Origin: Miltoncostaea sp963823515
GTDB lineage: Bacteria > Actinomycetota > Thermoleophilia > Miltoncostaeales > Miltoncostaeaceae
Length of the DNA: 64,000 bases
NCBI GenBank assembly: GCA_963823515.1
Contig: CAWGMB010000006.1
Location: 186,001 to 250,000 of the forward strand
Reading direction: 5' to 3'
Numbering within the stretch: position 1 is the stretch's first letter; each line of letters begins with the position of its first letter. The notes under the pieces were generated by a model. The model was not told the DNA's origin and made no database searches. It was given only the letters and a program-made list of their open reading frames with translations. Position numbers and translations under genes: made by a program. Positions 7,722 through 16,077 of this stretch are shown here, piece by piece.

Positions 7722-9371
7722 ATGTCGACGCCCCCGGACGATGGCCTACCCCCCCTGCGCGGCCGTGCGACTCCCCGCGAGCCCCGCCGGCGCCGCAGCC
7801 CCTGGCCGCGGCGGCTGGCGATCGGCCTCGGCGCCCTCGTCTTCGGCTTTCTGAGCGGCTTCGCCCTGCGGGGCTCCGGACCCCAGATCGCCACCACGGG
7901 GCCGCCGGCGGACGCCCACCTGGGCGCGCTCGCCGCCGAGGACCTGCACTTCCGGATCACGTCGGACCTGCCCAGCCTGATGGGCTCGGCCACCCTCGAC
8001 TACGACGGCGGCGACGTGCGCGATCAGGCCTTCGTGGACGACGGCGAGCTCACCTACCGGCCCCAGGACCTCAGCGAGGGCGCGCACACGCTGAGCTTCA
8101 CGATGCACCAGCCGTTCGTGCCCTGGCCGATCCGTCGCAGCTGGACCTTCACGGTGGACGAGACCAAGCCCGTCATCGAGATCACCGCGCCGACCCGGGC
8201 GGCGGTGCGGAACGCCCCCGTCACCCTGTCGGGGCGGGTCAGCGAGCCCTCCACGGTGACGATCGACGACGCGCCCGTGGAGGTCGCCCCGGACGGCACC
8301 TTCTCCCTCACCTTCTCCGAGCCGCCCTCGGCGGCGGTGACGGTCCGCGCGGTCGATCGCGCCGGGAACTCGCGCGGGCTGCGCACGAGGATCCCCCTGG
8401 CGCCGCGCCCGCCGGCCGAGCCGACCCGGGCGGTGCACATGACCGCGATCTCCTGGGACACGCCGTCGCTGCGCGGGCCCGTCATGGCCATGCTGCGCAG
8501 CGGTCAGATCAACGCGATCGAGCTCGACCTGAAGGACGAGTCGGGCGTGGTGGGCTACGACTCGAAGGTCCCCCTCGCCAACGAGATCGGCGCGGTGCAG
8601 CCCAGCTACGAGCTGGAGCAGGCAGTCCGCGAGATCCACGAGCAGGGCGGGCGCGTGGTGGGTCGCGTGGTCGCGTTCCGCGACCCGATCCTCGCCAACT
8701 ACGCCTGGGAGCACGGACACCGAGAGCAGGTGATCCAGGCGCCAGGCGGCAGCCAGTATCAGGGCTACGGCGGGTTCACCAACTTCGCCGACCCCGTGGT
8801 GCGCGCCTACAACATCGACATCGCCCGCGAAGCCGCGGCGGCCGGCGTGGACGACATCCTCTACGACTACATCCGCCGGCCGGACGGCCCGCTCGACACC
8901 ATGGTCTTCCCGGGGCTCAAGGGGGGTGCCCAGGCGTCGGTGGTCTCGTTCCTGGGGGAGGCGCGCGACGCGCTCGACCCGACGGGGGCGTTCCTCGGGG
9001 CGTCGCTCTTCGGCATCGCCGCCTTCCGACCCGAGGACGTGGCCCAGGACGTGACCAGGATCGCGCGCAACGTCAACTACATCGCCCCGCTGATCTACCC
9101 GTCGCACTGGGGCGCCGGCGCGTTCGACGTGGCCGATCCGGAGACCGAGCCCAAGAAGGTCATCGAGGAGTCGCTCAAGGCCTTCGCGCCCCTCGTCGAG
9201 GGCAGCGGCGCGCGCGTGGTGCCATGGCTCCAGGACTTCTCGCTGCGCGTCCCCTACGGGGCCAAGGAGGTCTGCGCCCAGGTCGACGGCGCCGCGGCCG
9301 AGGGCGTGGACGAGTGGATCATGTGGGACGCGAACGTGACCTACACGCGGGCGGGCTGCCTCAAGGGGTAG
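7722..9371 (+). CDS. Putative glycoside hydrolase (DUF4015-like) with Ig-like stalk
   Basis: 549 aa. A proline/arginine-rich cytosolic N-terminus is followed by one membrane helix (about 32-52) and then two beta-rich Ig/Big-like modules (about 70-230; typical TVDETKPVIEITAPT and SEPSTVTIDDAPVEV). From about 235 to the end it matches the (beta/alpha)8 putative glycosyl hydrolase family DUF4015: NAIELDLKDESGVVGYDSKVP, GRVVAFRDPILA, FTNFADPVVRAYNIDIAREAA, DILYDYIRRPDG and PLIYPSHWG. Acidic residues in ELDLKDE and DYIRRPDG are the likely catalytic region. It would act on extracellular polysaccharide while anchored in the membrane. Confidence 0.8.
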   Translation: MSTPPDDGLPPLRGRATPREPRRRRSPWPRRLAIGLGALVFGFLSGFALRGSGPQIATTGPPADAHLGALAAEDLHFRITSDLPSLMGSATLDYDGGDVRDQAFVDDGELTYRPQDLSEGAHTLSFTMHQPFVPWPIRRSWTFTVDETKPVIEITAPTRAAVRNAPVTLSGRVSEPSTVTIDDAPVEVAPDGTFSLTFSEPPSAAVTVRAVDRAGNSRGLRTRIPLAPRPPAEPTRAVHMTAISWDTPSLRGPVMAMLRSGQINAIELDLKDESGVVGYDSKVPLANEIGAVQPSYELEQAVREIHEQGGRVVGRVVAFRDPILANYAWEHGHREQVIQAPGGSQYQGYGGFTNFADPVVRAYNIDIAREAAAAGVDDILYDYIRRPDGPLDTMVFPGLKGGAQASVVSFLGEARDALDPTGAFLGASLFGIAAFRPEDVAQDVTRIARNVNYIAPLIYPSHWGAGAFDVADPETEPKKVIEESLKAFAPLVEGSGARVVPWLQDFSLRVPYGAKEVCAQVDGAAAEGVDEWIMWDANVTYTRAGCLKG

Positions 9372-9447
9372 CGGTCGCGCGGCGCGGCCGTCGCGTCGCG
9401 CTCACGGCGGACGTCCGCGGTCGCGGGCGTGTGGTATCCCCATCCGG

Positions 9448-11196
9448 ATGAATCGCGCCAACCTGCGCCGCGTCCTCGCGCTCTTTCGTCCCCACCGCAT
9501 GCGCCTCGGCGCGGTGCTGGGCCTGATCGTGCTGTCGGCCGGCCTCGACATCATCTCGCCCTTCCTGCTGAAGGCCGTCCTCGATACGGCGATCCCCGAG
9601 CGCGACAACGAGCTCCTGTCACTGCTCGTGGGCGGGATGATCGCCATCGCCGTGATCGGCGGAGTGCTCGGCGTATACCAGACGCTCCTGTCGAACCAGG
9701 TCGGCCAGCGGGTGATGCACGACCTGCGCTCGGCGGTCTACCGCCACCTGCAGCGCCTCTCGCTCGCCTTCTTCACCCGCACCCGTACCGGCGAGGTGCA
9801 GGCGCGCATCGCCAGCGACATCGGGGGCGTGCAGAACGTCGTCACCTCGACCGCCACCTCCATCGTCTCCAACGCCACCACGGTGCTGGCGAGCGTCATC
9901 GCGATGTTCGTGCTCGACTGGCGCCTGGCCGTCTTCTCGCTCGGCCTCCTGCCGTTCTTCGTCGTCCTCACGCGGCGCGTCGGAGCCCAGCGCAAGCAGA
10001 TCACGACGACGCGCCAGGAGACGATCGCCGACATGTCGAGCATCGTCCAGGAGTCGTTGTCGGTCTCGGGCATCCTGCTCGGCAGGACCATGGGCCGCTC
10101 GGACGCGCTCGCCGACCGCTTCGGGACCGAATCGGCGCGCCTCGCCGAGCTCGAGGTGCGCCAGCGCATGGCCGGCCGCTGGGTGATGGCGTCGATCGGC
10201 ACGGCCTTCGCCGTGATGCCGGCGGCCGTCTACTGGTTCGCCGGGCAGCCCTGGCTCGGCTCGGCGGTGTCGATCGGCACCGTGGTGGCCTTCACCACCC
10301 TTCAGACCCGGCTCTTCCGCCCGATCATGTCGCTGCTCAACGTGCAGATCGACATTCAGACCTCGCTCGCGCTGTTCGACCGGATCTTCGAGTACCTCGA
10401 CCTGCCGGTCGACATCACCGAGCGGCCCGACCCCGTCGCGCTCGACCGCGCCACCCTGCGCGGGGAGGTGGCCTTCGAGGACGTCTGCTTCCGCTACGGC
10501 GAGGAGCGCTTGACCCTCGACCATGTGTCGCTGGCCGTCCCGGCCGGCACGACGACCGCGATCATCGGCGAGACCGGCTCGGGCAAGACGACCCTGGGAT
10601 ACCTGGTGGCGCGCCTCTACGACGTGGAGTCGGGGCGCGTCACGATCGACGGCGTGGACGTGCGCGACCTCTCGTTCGGGTCGTTGGCCGACGCCGTCGG
10701 CGTCGTCTCGCAGGAGACCTACCTCGTGCACGCGACGGTGCGCGAGAACATCCGCTTCGCACGCCCGCAGGCGTCCGACGAGGACGTCGAGAGGGCCGCC
10801 CGGGCGGCGCAGATCCACCGCGTCATCGCCGGCCTGCCGGAGGGCTACGACACGGTCGTCGGCGAGCGCGGCTACCGCTTCTCCGGCGGGGAGAAGCAGC
10901 GCATCGCCATCGCCCGGACCGTGCTGCGCAATCCGCCGATCCTCGTGCTCGACGAGGCCACGAGCGCCCTCGACACCGAGACCGAGCGCGCGGTGCAGGA
11001 GGCGCTGGAGAGCCTGGCCGAGGGGCGCACCGTGATCGCCATCGCGCACCGGCTCTCCACGGTGCGCGACGCGGAGCAGATCGTCGTGCTCGCGGACGGG
11101 CGCGTGGTGGAGCGCGGGGCGCACGACGCTCTGATCGCCCACGACGGTCGCTACCGCGCCATGCTCGACACCCCCGGGGAGCTCGAGCCGGCCTGA
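9448..11196 (+). CDS. ABC exporter, fused permease and ATPase (ABCB type)
   Basis: 582 aa half-transporter that works as a homodimer or heterodimer. Residues 15-310 hold six membrane helices of the ABC_membrane fold; residues about 340-575 are the nucleotide-binding domain with Walker A GETGSGKT, the Q-loop VVSQETYLV, signature FSGGEKQRIAIAR, Walker B ILVLDEATS and the switch histidine in AIAHR. The ATG at 9448 is used. Substrate cannot be told; lipid or drug export is usual for this group. A 53-aa membrane protein follows in the same direction. Confidence 0.9.
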   Translation: MNRANLRRVLALFRPHRMRLGAVLGLIVLSAGLDIISPFLLKAVLDTAIPERDNELLSLLVGGMIAIAVIGGVLGVYQTLLSNQVGQRVMHDLRSAVYRHLQRLSLAFFTRTRTGEVQARIASDIGGVQNVVTSTATSIVSNATTVLASVIAMFVLDWRLAVFSLGLLPFFVVLTRRVGAQRKQITTTRQETIADMSSIVQESLSVSGILLGRTMGRSDALADRFGTESARLAELEVRQRMAGRWVMASIGTAFAVMPAAVYWFAGQPWLGSAVSIGTVVAFTTLQTRLFRPIMSLLNVQIDIQTSLALFDRIFEYLDLPVDITERPDPVALDRATLRGEVAFEDVCFRYGEERLTLDHVSLAVPAGTTTAIIGETGSGKTTLGYLVARLYDVESGRVTIDGVDVRDLSFGSLADAVGVVSQETYLVHATVRENIRFARPQASDEDVERAARAAQIHRVIAGLPEGYDTVVGERGYRFSGGEKQRIAIARTVLRNPPILVLDEATSALDTETERAVQEALESLAEGRTVIAIAHRLSTVRDAEQIVVLADGRVVERGAHDALIAHDGRYRAMLDTPGELEPA

Positions 11197-11282
11197 TCGA
11201 CGGCCCGCCGGCGAGCTCGGCACGCGGTAGAAGAGAGGTGCACGCACCTCGCCGGGGCTCCCGGCCCACGAAGGACGGAGAC

Positions 11283-11444
11283 ATGACGCTCATCTGGTTC
11301 GTCGCCTGGTTCATCGCGAACAACGTCGGCGGAGAGGAGCCGCTGGTGTTCGACCCGGTGAACCTCTGGGCAGGGCTCCTCATCCTCGCGGTCGCGCTCG
11401 ACCTCTCGGCGGCGCACGCCACGAACGGCGCACGCCGCAAGTAG
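11283..11444 (+). CDS. Small two-helix membrane protein
   Basis: 53 aa from ATG 11283, preceded by AAGGACGGAGAC. Two hydrophobic segments (IWFVAWFIANNVGG and LWAGLLILAVALDLSAAH) are joined by EEPLVFDPVN, and the tail is basic. The frame, ribosome-binding site and the following terminator hairpin support a real gene. No family recognised. It may share the transcript of the ABC exporter, whose stop is 86 nt upstream. Confidence 0.6.
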   Translation: MTLIWFVAWFIANNVGGEEPLVFDPVNLWAGLLILAVALDLSAAHATNGARRK

Positions 11445-11473
11445 CGCACGCCGGCGCCGGGCGCCGGCGTGCG
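11445..11473. terminator. GC-rich hairpin after the small membrane protein gene
   Basis: A 14-bp perfect inverted repeat (cgcacgccggcgcc and its complement) around a single G begins right after the stop codon at 11444 and ends just before the SRPBCC gene. No T-run follows; it likely acts as an actinobacterial-type terminator. Confidence 0.6.
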
Positions 11474-11485
11474 TAGGATCGCGCG

Positions 11486-11920
11486 ATGCGGATCGACCAC
11501 GAGCACCTCATCGCCCACCCGGCCGACCGGGTCTTCGCGATCCTGTCCGACCTGGCGCGGCGCCCCTCATGGCAGGAGAACACCTCGGGCGTCGTGATCC
11601 TGACGTCGGGCCCGACGGAACTCGGGACGCGCTGGCGCGAGCAGAACAGGGGTATCGGCGCCGTCGAGGCGGAGGTCGTCGGCTTCGAGCCGGCCGCACG
11701 CTGGGAGGAGGCGGGCACGGCCGACGGCGGCGAGGGCCGGATCGCCGTCCGCCTGCGCCCCGAGGACCGGGGCTCGACCCACCTGACCATGACGGTGGAG
11801 TTGCGCCTCAAGGGCCTGCGCCGCGTGATGGAGGCCGCTCTGCAGCCGATCGTTGCGCGGCAGGTGCCCGAGAACCTCGCCCGGCTGGCGGCCCTGCTCG
11901 ACGCCGAGCCGCCGGGCTAG
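11486..11920 (+). CDS. SRPBCC/START-like domain protein
   Basis: 144 aa, one domain. MRIDHEHLIAHPADRVFAILSDLARRPSW is the typical first strand and helices of the polyketide-cyclase/START (SRPBCC) fold; GTRWREQNRGIGAVEAEVVGFEPAARWEE and TMTVELRLKGLRRVMEAALQP form the sheet and long C-terminal helix over the ligand cavity. The family binds hydrophobic ligands; substrate unknown. It stands alone between a terminator hairpin and the convergent csoR gene, whose end is 8 nt away. Confidence 0.8.
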   Translation: MRIDHEHLIAHPADRVFAILSDLARRPSWQENTSGVVILTSGPTELGTRWREQNRGIGAVEAEVVGFEPAARWEEAGTADGGEGRIAVRLRPEDRGSTHLTMTVELRLKGLRRVMEAALQPIVARQVPENLARLAALLDAEPPG

Positions 11921-11927
11921 AAGCCGG

Positions 11928-12242
11928 TCACCGCCTGCCGACCAGGCGGCCGAGGGCGACCATGAGCTCCGCCCGCATCTCCTCCTGGCTCTCGGGCGCC
12001 GCGCCCATGACGCAGTGGCGTGTGTGGTCGTCCACCAGCGCGAGCGCGACCTTGTCGAGCGCGGCCTGGGCGGCCGAGATCTGCTGCAGGACGTCGATGC
12101 AGTAGCGCTCATCCTCGACCATGCCCGCGATGCCGCGGACCTGGCCCTCCACGCGCCGCAGCCTCTTGAGGATCGCCGCCGTGGAGCCCTCGGCGGAGTA
12201 GCCGGGGGTGCTCTGGGTGTCGCCGGAAGTCGTCATGAGCAT
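11928..12242 (-). CDS. csoR: CsoR-type copper-sensing transcriptional repressor
   Basis: 104 aa all-helical regulator. ILKRLRRVEGQVRGIAGMV is the CsoR/RcnR/FrmR DNA-contact helix, and the Cu(I) ligands C-H-C are in place: Cys in RYCIDVLQQISAAQ, His in LVDDHTRH and Cys in RHCV, the pattern that separates copper sensors from formaldehyde and nickel/cobalt sensors. It is divergent from copZ-copA, with two operator-like dyads between them. Copper binding should release DNA. Starts are ATG 12242 or ATG 12236; neither has a Shine-Dalgarno, so the message may be leaderless. Confidence 0.9.
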   Translation of the reverse strand: MLMTTSGDTQSTPGYSAEGSTAAILKRLRRVEGQVRGIAGMVEDERYCIDVLQQISAAQAALDKVALALVDDHTRHCVMGAAPESQEEMRAELMVALGRLVGRR

Positions 12243-12250
12243 GAGGTTGA

Positions 12251-12269
12251 CATACACCCTGGGAGTATG
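12251..12269. promoter_or_regulatory. CsoR-like operator, csoR side
   Basis: A 19-bp dyad CATAC-A-CCC-T-GGG-A-GTATG with a single mismatched pair lies 9 nt upstream of csoR. Known actinobacterial CsoR operators are G/C-tract dyads flanked by TA-rich ends (TACCC...GGGTA), which this resembles. Its right half GGGAGTAT recurs at 12287-12294 (as ATACTCCC) and at 28322-28329. Confidence 0.65.
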
Positions 12270-12286
12270 CAAGCGTGGGATACAGG

Positions 12287-12303
12287 ATACTCCCACCGGG
12301 TAT
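12287..12303. promoter_or_regulatory. CsoR-like operator, copZ side
   Basis: ATACTCCC-ACC-GGGTAT, an imperfect dyad 12 nt before the copZ start. GATACT within it could serve as the -10 element, so repressor binding would occlude RNA polymerase. A consensus-like TTGACA at about 12246 is too far for a standard spacer and may belong to another start. Confidence 0.6.
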
Positions 12304-12314
12304 GAGGAGATGTC

Positions 12315-12527
12315 ATGGGCGCGCAGACCGAGAAGACGTACACCGTGGACGGGATGACCTGCGGCCACTGCCGCGCCGCCGTGCTCGAGGAGGTCGGCGC
12401 TGTGAGCGGCGTGGACGCGGTGGAGGTCGATTTGGAGAGCGGGCGGATGGCCGTCCGGGGCGAGGATCTCGACGACGCGGCCATCGCCGCGGCGGTACTC
12501 GAGGCCGGTTACGCCGTGCGGCCGTGA
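12315..12527 (+). CDS. copZ: CopZ-like copper chaperone (HMA domain)
   Basis: 70 aa, a single heavy-metal-associated ferredoxin-like domain. KTYTVDGMTCGHC gives the Cu(I)-binding CxxC at about residues 16-19, followed by VLEEVGAVSGVDAVEVDLESG. It would carry Cu(I) to the ATPase encoded two genes on. First gene of the operon; its stop overlaps the next start (GTGA). CsoR operators lie directly upstream. Confidence 0.9.
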   Translation: MGAQTEKTYTVDGMTCGHCRAAVLEEVGAVSGVDAVEVDLESGRMAVRGEDLDDAAIAAAVLEAGYAVRP

Positions 12528-13393
12528 GGACCGCAGCGCGCATCGCGGGTTTCGCCGTGGCGCTCGGCGTCACGTTCGGCGCGGCGGCGCTCGCGGGCGC
12601 CTCGCTCGATCCGCTGCGCGACTCCGGCGCCGGACACGGGCACGCCCCCGCGGCCGGCGCCCACGGGGACGGCCACACGGCCGCCGTCGTGGACGGACCG
12701 GCCGGACTGGGCGTCTCGGAGGGCGGCTACACCCTCGCGCCTGTCGCCTCGACCCTCGCGCTCGGTCGCCCCACGGAGCTGCGCTTTCGCATCCTCGGAC
12801 CCGACGGCGGCGCGGTCACCGACTTCGACGTGGAGCACGAGCGCCGGATGCACCTGATCGTCGTGCGGCGCGACCTGACCGGCTACCAGCACCTGCACCC
12901 CGCGCTCGGCGCCTCGGGGACCTGGAGCGTGCGGCTGGCCCTGCCCGACGCGGGCGTCTACCGGGCGTACGCCGACTTCGCGAGCGGCGGTCGCCCGATG
13001 ACGCTCGCCACCGACCTCTTCGCCGGTGGGGCGTTCGACCCCGCCCCTCTTCCCGCCCCCGCGCCGGGCGACGAGACGGCCGACGGCTACCGCGCCGAGC
13101 TCGCGATCCGCGACGCCACGGCGGGACGGACGGCCGTGCTGGAGTACGCGCTCAGCCGCAACGGCCGGCGCCTGGACGGCGTGGAGCCCTATCTGGGCGC
13201 CGACGGACACCTGGTGGCCCTGCGCGAGGGGGACCTGGCCTTCGCGCACGCGCACCCCGAGACGTCGGACGAGCCCGGCGTGATCCGCTTCCGGGCCGCC
13301 CTCTCCTCGGCCGGGCGCTACCGTCTCTTCCTGCAGTTCACGCACCGCGGTGAGGTGCGGACGGTGGCCCACACGCTGGAGGTCTCACGGTGA
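12524..13393 (+). CDS. Exported His-rich protein of the copper operon
   Basis: 289 aa. Starts at a GTG that overlaps the copZ stop by 4 nt and ends in a GTGA overlap with copA, so the three genes are translationally coupled. One N-terminal membrane helix or signal (IAGFAVALGVTFGAAALAGA) precedes a histidine-rich linker (GHGHAPAAGAHGDGH), then beta-sandwich-like domains with conserved FDVEHERRMHLIVVRRDLTGYQHLHP, LPDAGVYRAYADF and a second half LVALREGDLAFAHAHPE. Similar proteins are known next to actinobacterial copper ATPases but lack a firm function. The His and Met residues (ERRMHL, YQHLHP, AHAHP) suggest extracytoplasmic copper binding. Confidence 0.75.
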   Translation: MRTAARIAGFAVALGVTFGAAALAGASLDPLRDSGAGHGHAPAAGAHGDGHTAAVVDGPAGLGVSEGGYTLAPVASTLALGRPTELRFRILGPDGGAVTDFDVEHERRMHLIVVRRDLTGYQHLHPALGASGTWSVRLALPDAGVYRAYADFASGGRPMTLATDLFAGGAFDPAPLPAPAPGDETADGYRAELAIRDATAGRTAVLEYALSRNGRRLDGVEPYLGADGHLVALREGDLAFAHAHPETSDEPGVIRFRAALSSAGRYRLFLQFTHRGEVRTVAHTLEVSR

Positions 13394-15645
13394 GCGCGAC
13401 GACGAGCACGGGGCCCGAGCGCCTCGAGCTCCCGATCACCGGGATGACCTGCGCCTCGTGCGCCGCGCGCGTCGAGAAGCGCCTCAACCGGCTCGAGGGC
13501 GTCGAGGCCTCGGTCAACTACGCCACCGAGACCGCCTCGGTGGCCTTCGACCCGGCCCTCACGCCGCCCGCGGGGCTGGTGGAGGCGGTGGAGGGCGCGG
13601 GTTACGGCGCGCGCCTGCCCGCGCCGCCCTCCGAGGGCGCCGAGCCCGCCGGTGAGCCCGACCCCAGCGCCCCGCTGCTGCGCCGGCTGGTGATCTCGGC
13701 CGCGCTGTCGCTGCCCGTGCTGCTGATCTCGATGATCCCGGCGCTGCAGTTCGACAACTGGCAGTGGCTCGCGCTGCAGCTCGCCACACCGGTCGTGATC
13801 TGGGGCGCGTGGCCGTTCCACCGCGCCGCCTGGGTCAACCTGCGCCACGGGGCCGCGACCATGGACACCCTGATCTCGGTGGGCACGCTCGCCGCCTGGG
13901 GGTGGTCGATGGTGGCCCTCTTCTTCCTCGGGGCCGGCGATCCGGGCATGCGGATGGGCTTCGACCTGATCGTCGAGCCGGGCGCGGCGTCCGATCACAT
14001 CTACCTCGAGACGGCCGCCGTGGTCACCACCTTCCTGCTGGCGGGGCGCTACTTCGAGACCCGGGCCAAGCGGCGCGCGGGGACGGCGCTGCGCGCCCTG
14101 CTGGAGCTGGGGGCCAAGGAGGCGTCGCTGCTCGGGCAGGACGGGACCGAGCGGCGGGTGCCGGTGGAAGGGCTCTCCGTGGGCGACCGCTTCGTCGTGC
14201 GCCCGGGCGAGCGGATCGCCACCGACGGCGTGGTCGAGGAGGGCGCGTCCGCGGTGGACGCGTCGCTGCTCACCGGAGAGAGCGTTCCGGTCGAGGTCGG
14301 CCCGGGCGACGCGGTGGCCGGGGCGACGATCAACGCCGGCGGCCGCCTTGTCGTACGGGCGACCCGTGTCGGCGCCGACACGGCGCTCGCCCAGATCGGG
14401 CGCCTCGTGACCCGCGCGCAGTCGGGCAAGGCCCCCGTCCAGCGACTCGCCGACCGGATCTCGGCCGTCTTCGTGCCCGTCGTGATCGGCCTGTCGGTCG
14501 CCACGCTGGGCTTCTGGCTGGCCAACGGCGCCGGCGCGACCTTCGCCTTCACGGCCGCGGTGGCCGTGCTGATCATCGCCTGCCCCTGCGCCCTCGGCCT
14601 CGCCACGCCCACCGCGCTCCTGGTCGGTACCGGCCGGGGCGCCCAGCTGGGCATCCTGATCAAGGGCCCCGAGATCCTCGAATCGACCCGGCGCGTCGAC
14701 ACGATCGTGCTCGACAAGACCGGCACCGTCACCACCGGCGAGATGTCGGTCGCCGACGTGGTCGCCGCCGACGCCGGGGAGCGCGCGGACGTGCTGCGCC
14801 TCGCGGGGGCCGTGGAGGACGGATCCGAGCATCCGATCGCGCGCGCCATCGCCCGCGCGGCGCGCGACGAGGCCGGCGCGCTGCCGGCGCCCGAGGGCTT
14901 CGCGAACCGCGAGGGCCTGGGCGTGCAGGGGACGGTCGCGGGGCACGCCGTGGTGGTGGGCCGGCCCGCCCTGCTCGCCGACTGGGGGTTGTCGCTCGAC
15001 GACGCCCTGACCGGGGCGCTCGGCGCGGCGCAGGACCGCGGGCGCACCGCGGTCGCCGTGGCCTGGGACGGGGCGGTGCGCGGCCTCGTCGTCGTGTCGG
15101 ACACCCTCAAGCCCTCGAGCGCCGAGGCGATCGCACGCCTGCGCTCACTCGGCCTGCGACCGGTGCTCCTGACCGGCGACAACGCGGCGACCGCCCGCGC
15201 CGTCGCCGCGGAGGTCGGCATCGACGAGGTGATCGCGGAGGTCCTGCCCGGCGAGAAGGCCGACGTGGTGCGCCGCCTGCAGGACGAGGGGCGCGTGGTG
15301 GCGATGGTGGGCGACGGCGTCAACGACGCCCCCGCGCTCGCGCAGGCCGACCTGGGCCTCGCGATCGGCACCGGCACCGACGTGGCCATCGAGGCCTCCG
15401 ACCTCACACTGGTCTCCGGCGACCTGCGCGGAGCCGCCGACGCCATACGCCTTTCCCGGCGCACGCTCGGCACGATCCGGGGCAACCTCTTCTGGGCCTT
15501 CGCCTACAACGTCGCAGCCATCCCGCTCGCCGCCCTCGGGTATCTCAACCCGCTCGTCGCCGGGGCGGCGATGGCGCTCTCGAGCGCGTTCGTCGTCTCC
15601 AACTCGCTGCGGCTGCGCCGCTTCCGGGCGCTCAGGCGCGCCTGA
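13390..15645 (+). CDS. copA: Copper-exporting P1B-type ATPase
   Basis: 751 aa. One N-terminal metal-binding domain with GMTCASC (about residues 18-24), eight predicted membrane helices, the TGE actuator loop LLTGES, the intramembrane metal site ACPCALGLATP, the phosphorylation motif DKTGTVTTGE, nucleotide-binding SEHPIARAI (HP motif) and GDGVNDAPAL. CPC plus the copper operon context makes Cu(I) the substrate. Starts at the GTG overlapping the upstream stop. Last gene of the operon. Confidence 0.93.
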   Translation: MSATTSTGPERLELPITGMTCASCAARVEKRLNRLEGVEASVNYATETASVAFDPALTPPAGLVEAVEGAGYGARLPAPPSEGAEPAGEPDPSAPLLRRLVISAALSLPVLLISMIPALQFDNWQWLALQLATPVVIWGAWPFHRAAWVNLRHGAATMDTLISVGTLAAWGWSMVALFFLGAGDPGMRMGFDLIVEPGAASDHIYLETAAVVTTFLLAGRYFETRAKRRAGTALRALLELGAKEASLLGQDGTERRVPVEGLSVGDRFVVRPGERIATDGVVEEGASAVDASLLTGESVPVEVGPGDAVAGATINAGGRLVVRATRVGADTALAQIGRLVTRAQSGKAPVQRLADRISAVFVPVVIGLSVATLGFWLANGAGATFAFTAAVAVLIIACPCALGLATPTALLVGTGRGAQLGILIKGPEILESTRRVDTIVLDKTGTVTTGEMSVADVVAADAGERADVLRLAGAVEDGSEHPIARAIARAARDEAGALPAPEGFANREGLGVQGTVAGHAVVVGRPALLADWGLSLDDALTGALGAAQDRGRTAVAVAWDGAVRGLVVVSDTLKPSSAEAIARLRSLGLRPVLLTGDNAATARAVAAEVGIDEVIAEVLPGEKADVVRRLQDEGRVVAMVGDGVNDAPALAQADLGLAIGTGTDVAIEASDLTLVSGDLRGAADAIRLSRRTLGTIRGNLFWAFAYNVAAIPLAALGYLNPLVAGAAMALSSAFVVSNSLRLRRFRALRRA

Positions 15646-15678
15646 GCCCCTGCTCCCGGACGGTCGCCGGGCGGCAGC

Positions 15679-16077
15679 TCAGGAAACCTCGGCGCGGGCC
15701 TCGTAGTCGATGGCCTCGTGCTTGGTGGCGACGAGCCGGCCCTGCGAGAGCGACATCATCAGCACCGCGATCATCTCGTGCATGATGATCGTGTGCCGGT
15801 TGCCCGACTCCTGCATGGAGTCGCGAAGGCGATCGCGCACCTCGGCCACGCCCGTGACGTCGATGATGATGTCAACGTCCTCGCGCATCGCCGCGAGGTC
15901 CATGAAGTCCGTGGTCGTGCGCCGTCCATGCTCGCGCGCGAGCACCATTCCGGGCGCGTCGACGTCGAGATCGGCCACGCCCACGAGGTCGACGAAGTCG
16001 GCGGCGAGCAGCTGCCGCAGGAACGGCGTACCCGTCTCGCCGGCGCCGATGACGCCCACCCGAATGCAATCCACCAC
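15679..16077 (-). CDS. Internal-start product: stand-alone NAD-binding Rossmann protein
   Basis: 132 aa that would arise from tandem GTG codons (16075-16077 and 16072-16074) placed 4 and 7 nt after a near-perfect GGGAGG ribosome-binding site. The protein has the dinucleotide fold signature GAGETG near residue 11, acidic VADLDVDAPG at the end of the second strand and a long helix-rich tail HTIIMHEMIAVLMMSLSQG. It resembles the N-terminal half of Gfo/Idh-type dehydrogenases but has no catalytic second domain, so it may sense NAD(P) rather than catalyse. It is in the same frame as the upstream GGDEF gene, which lacks a stop of its own. Confidence 0.65.
   Translation of the reverse strand: MVDCIRVGVIGAGETGTPFLRQLLAADFVDLVGVADLDVDAPGMVLAREHGRRTTTDFMDLAAMREDVDIIIDVTGVAEVRDRLRDSMQESGNRHTIIMHEMIAVLMMSLSQGRLVATKHEAIDYEARAEVS

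Noticed and set aside
5861..9451. 1196-codon open frame over the GGDEF and hydrolase genes
   Set aside because: Pure GC-frame artefact; both real genes in the other frame have clear domains.
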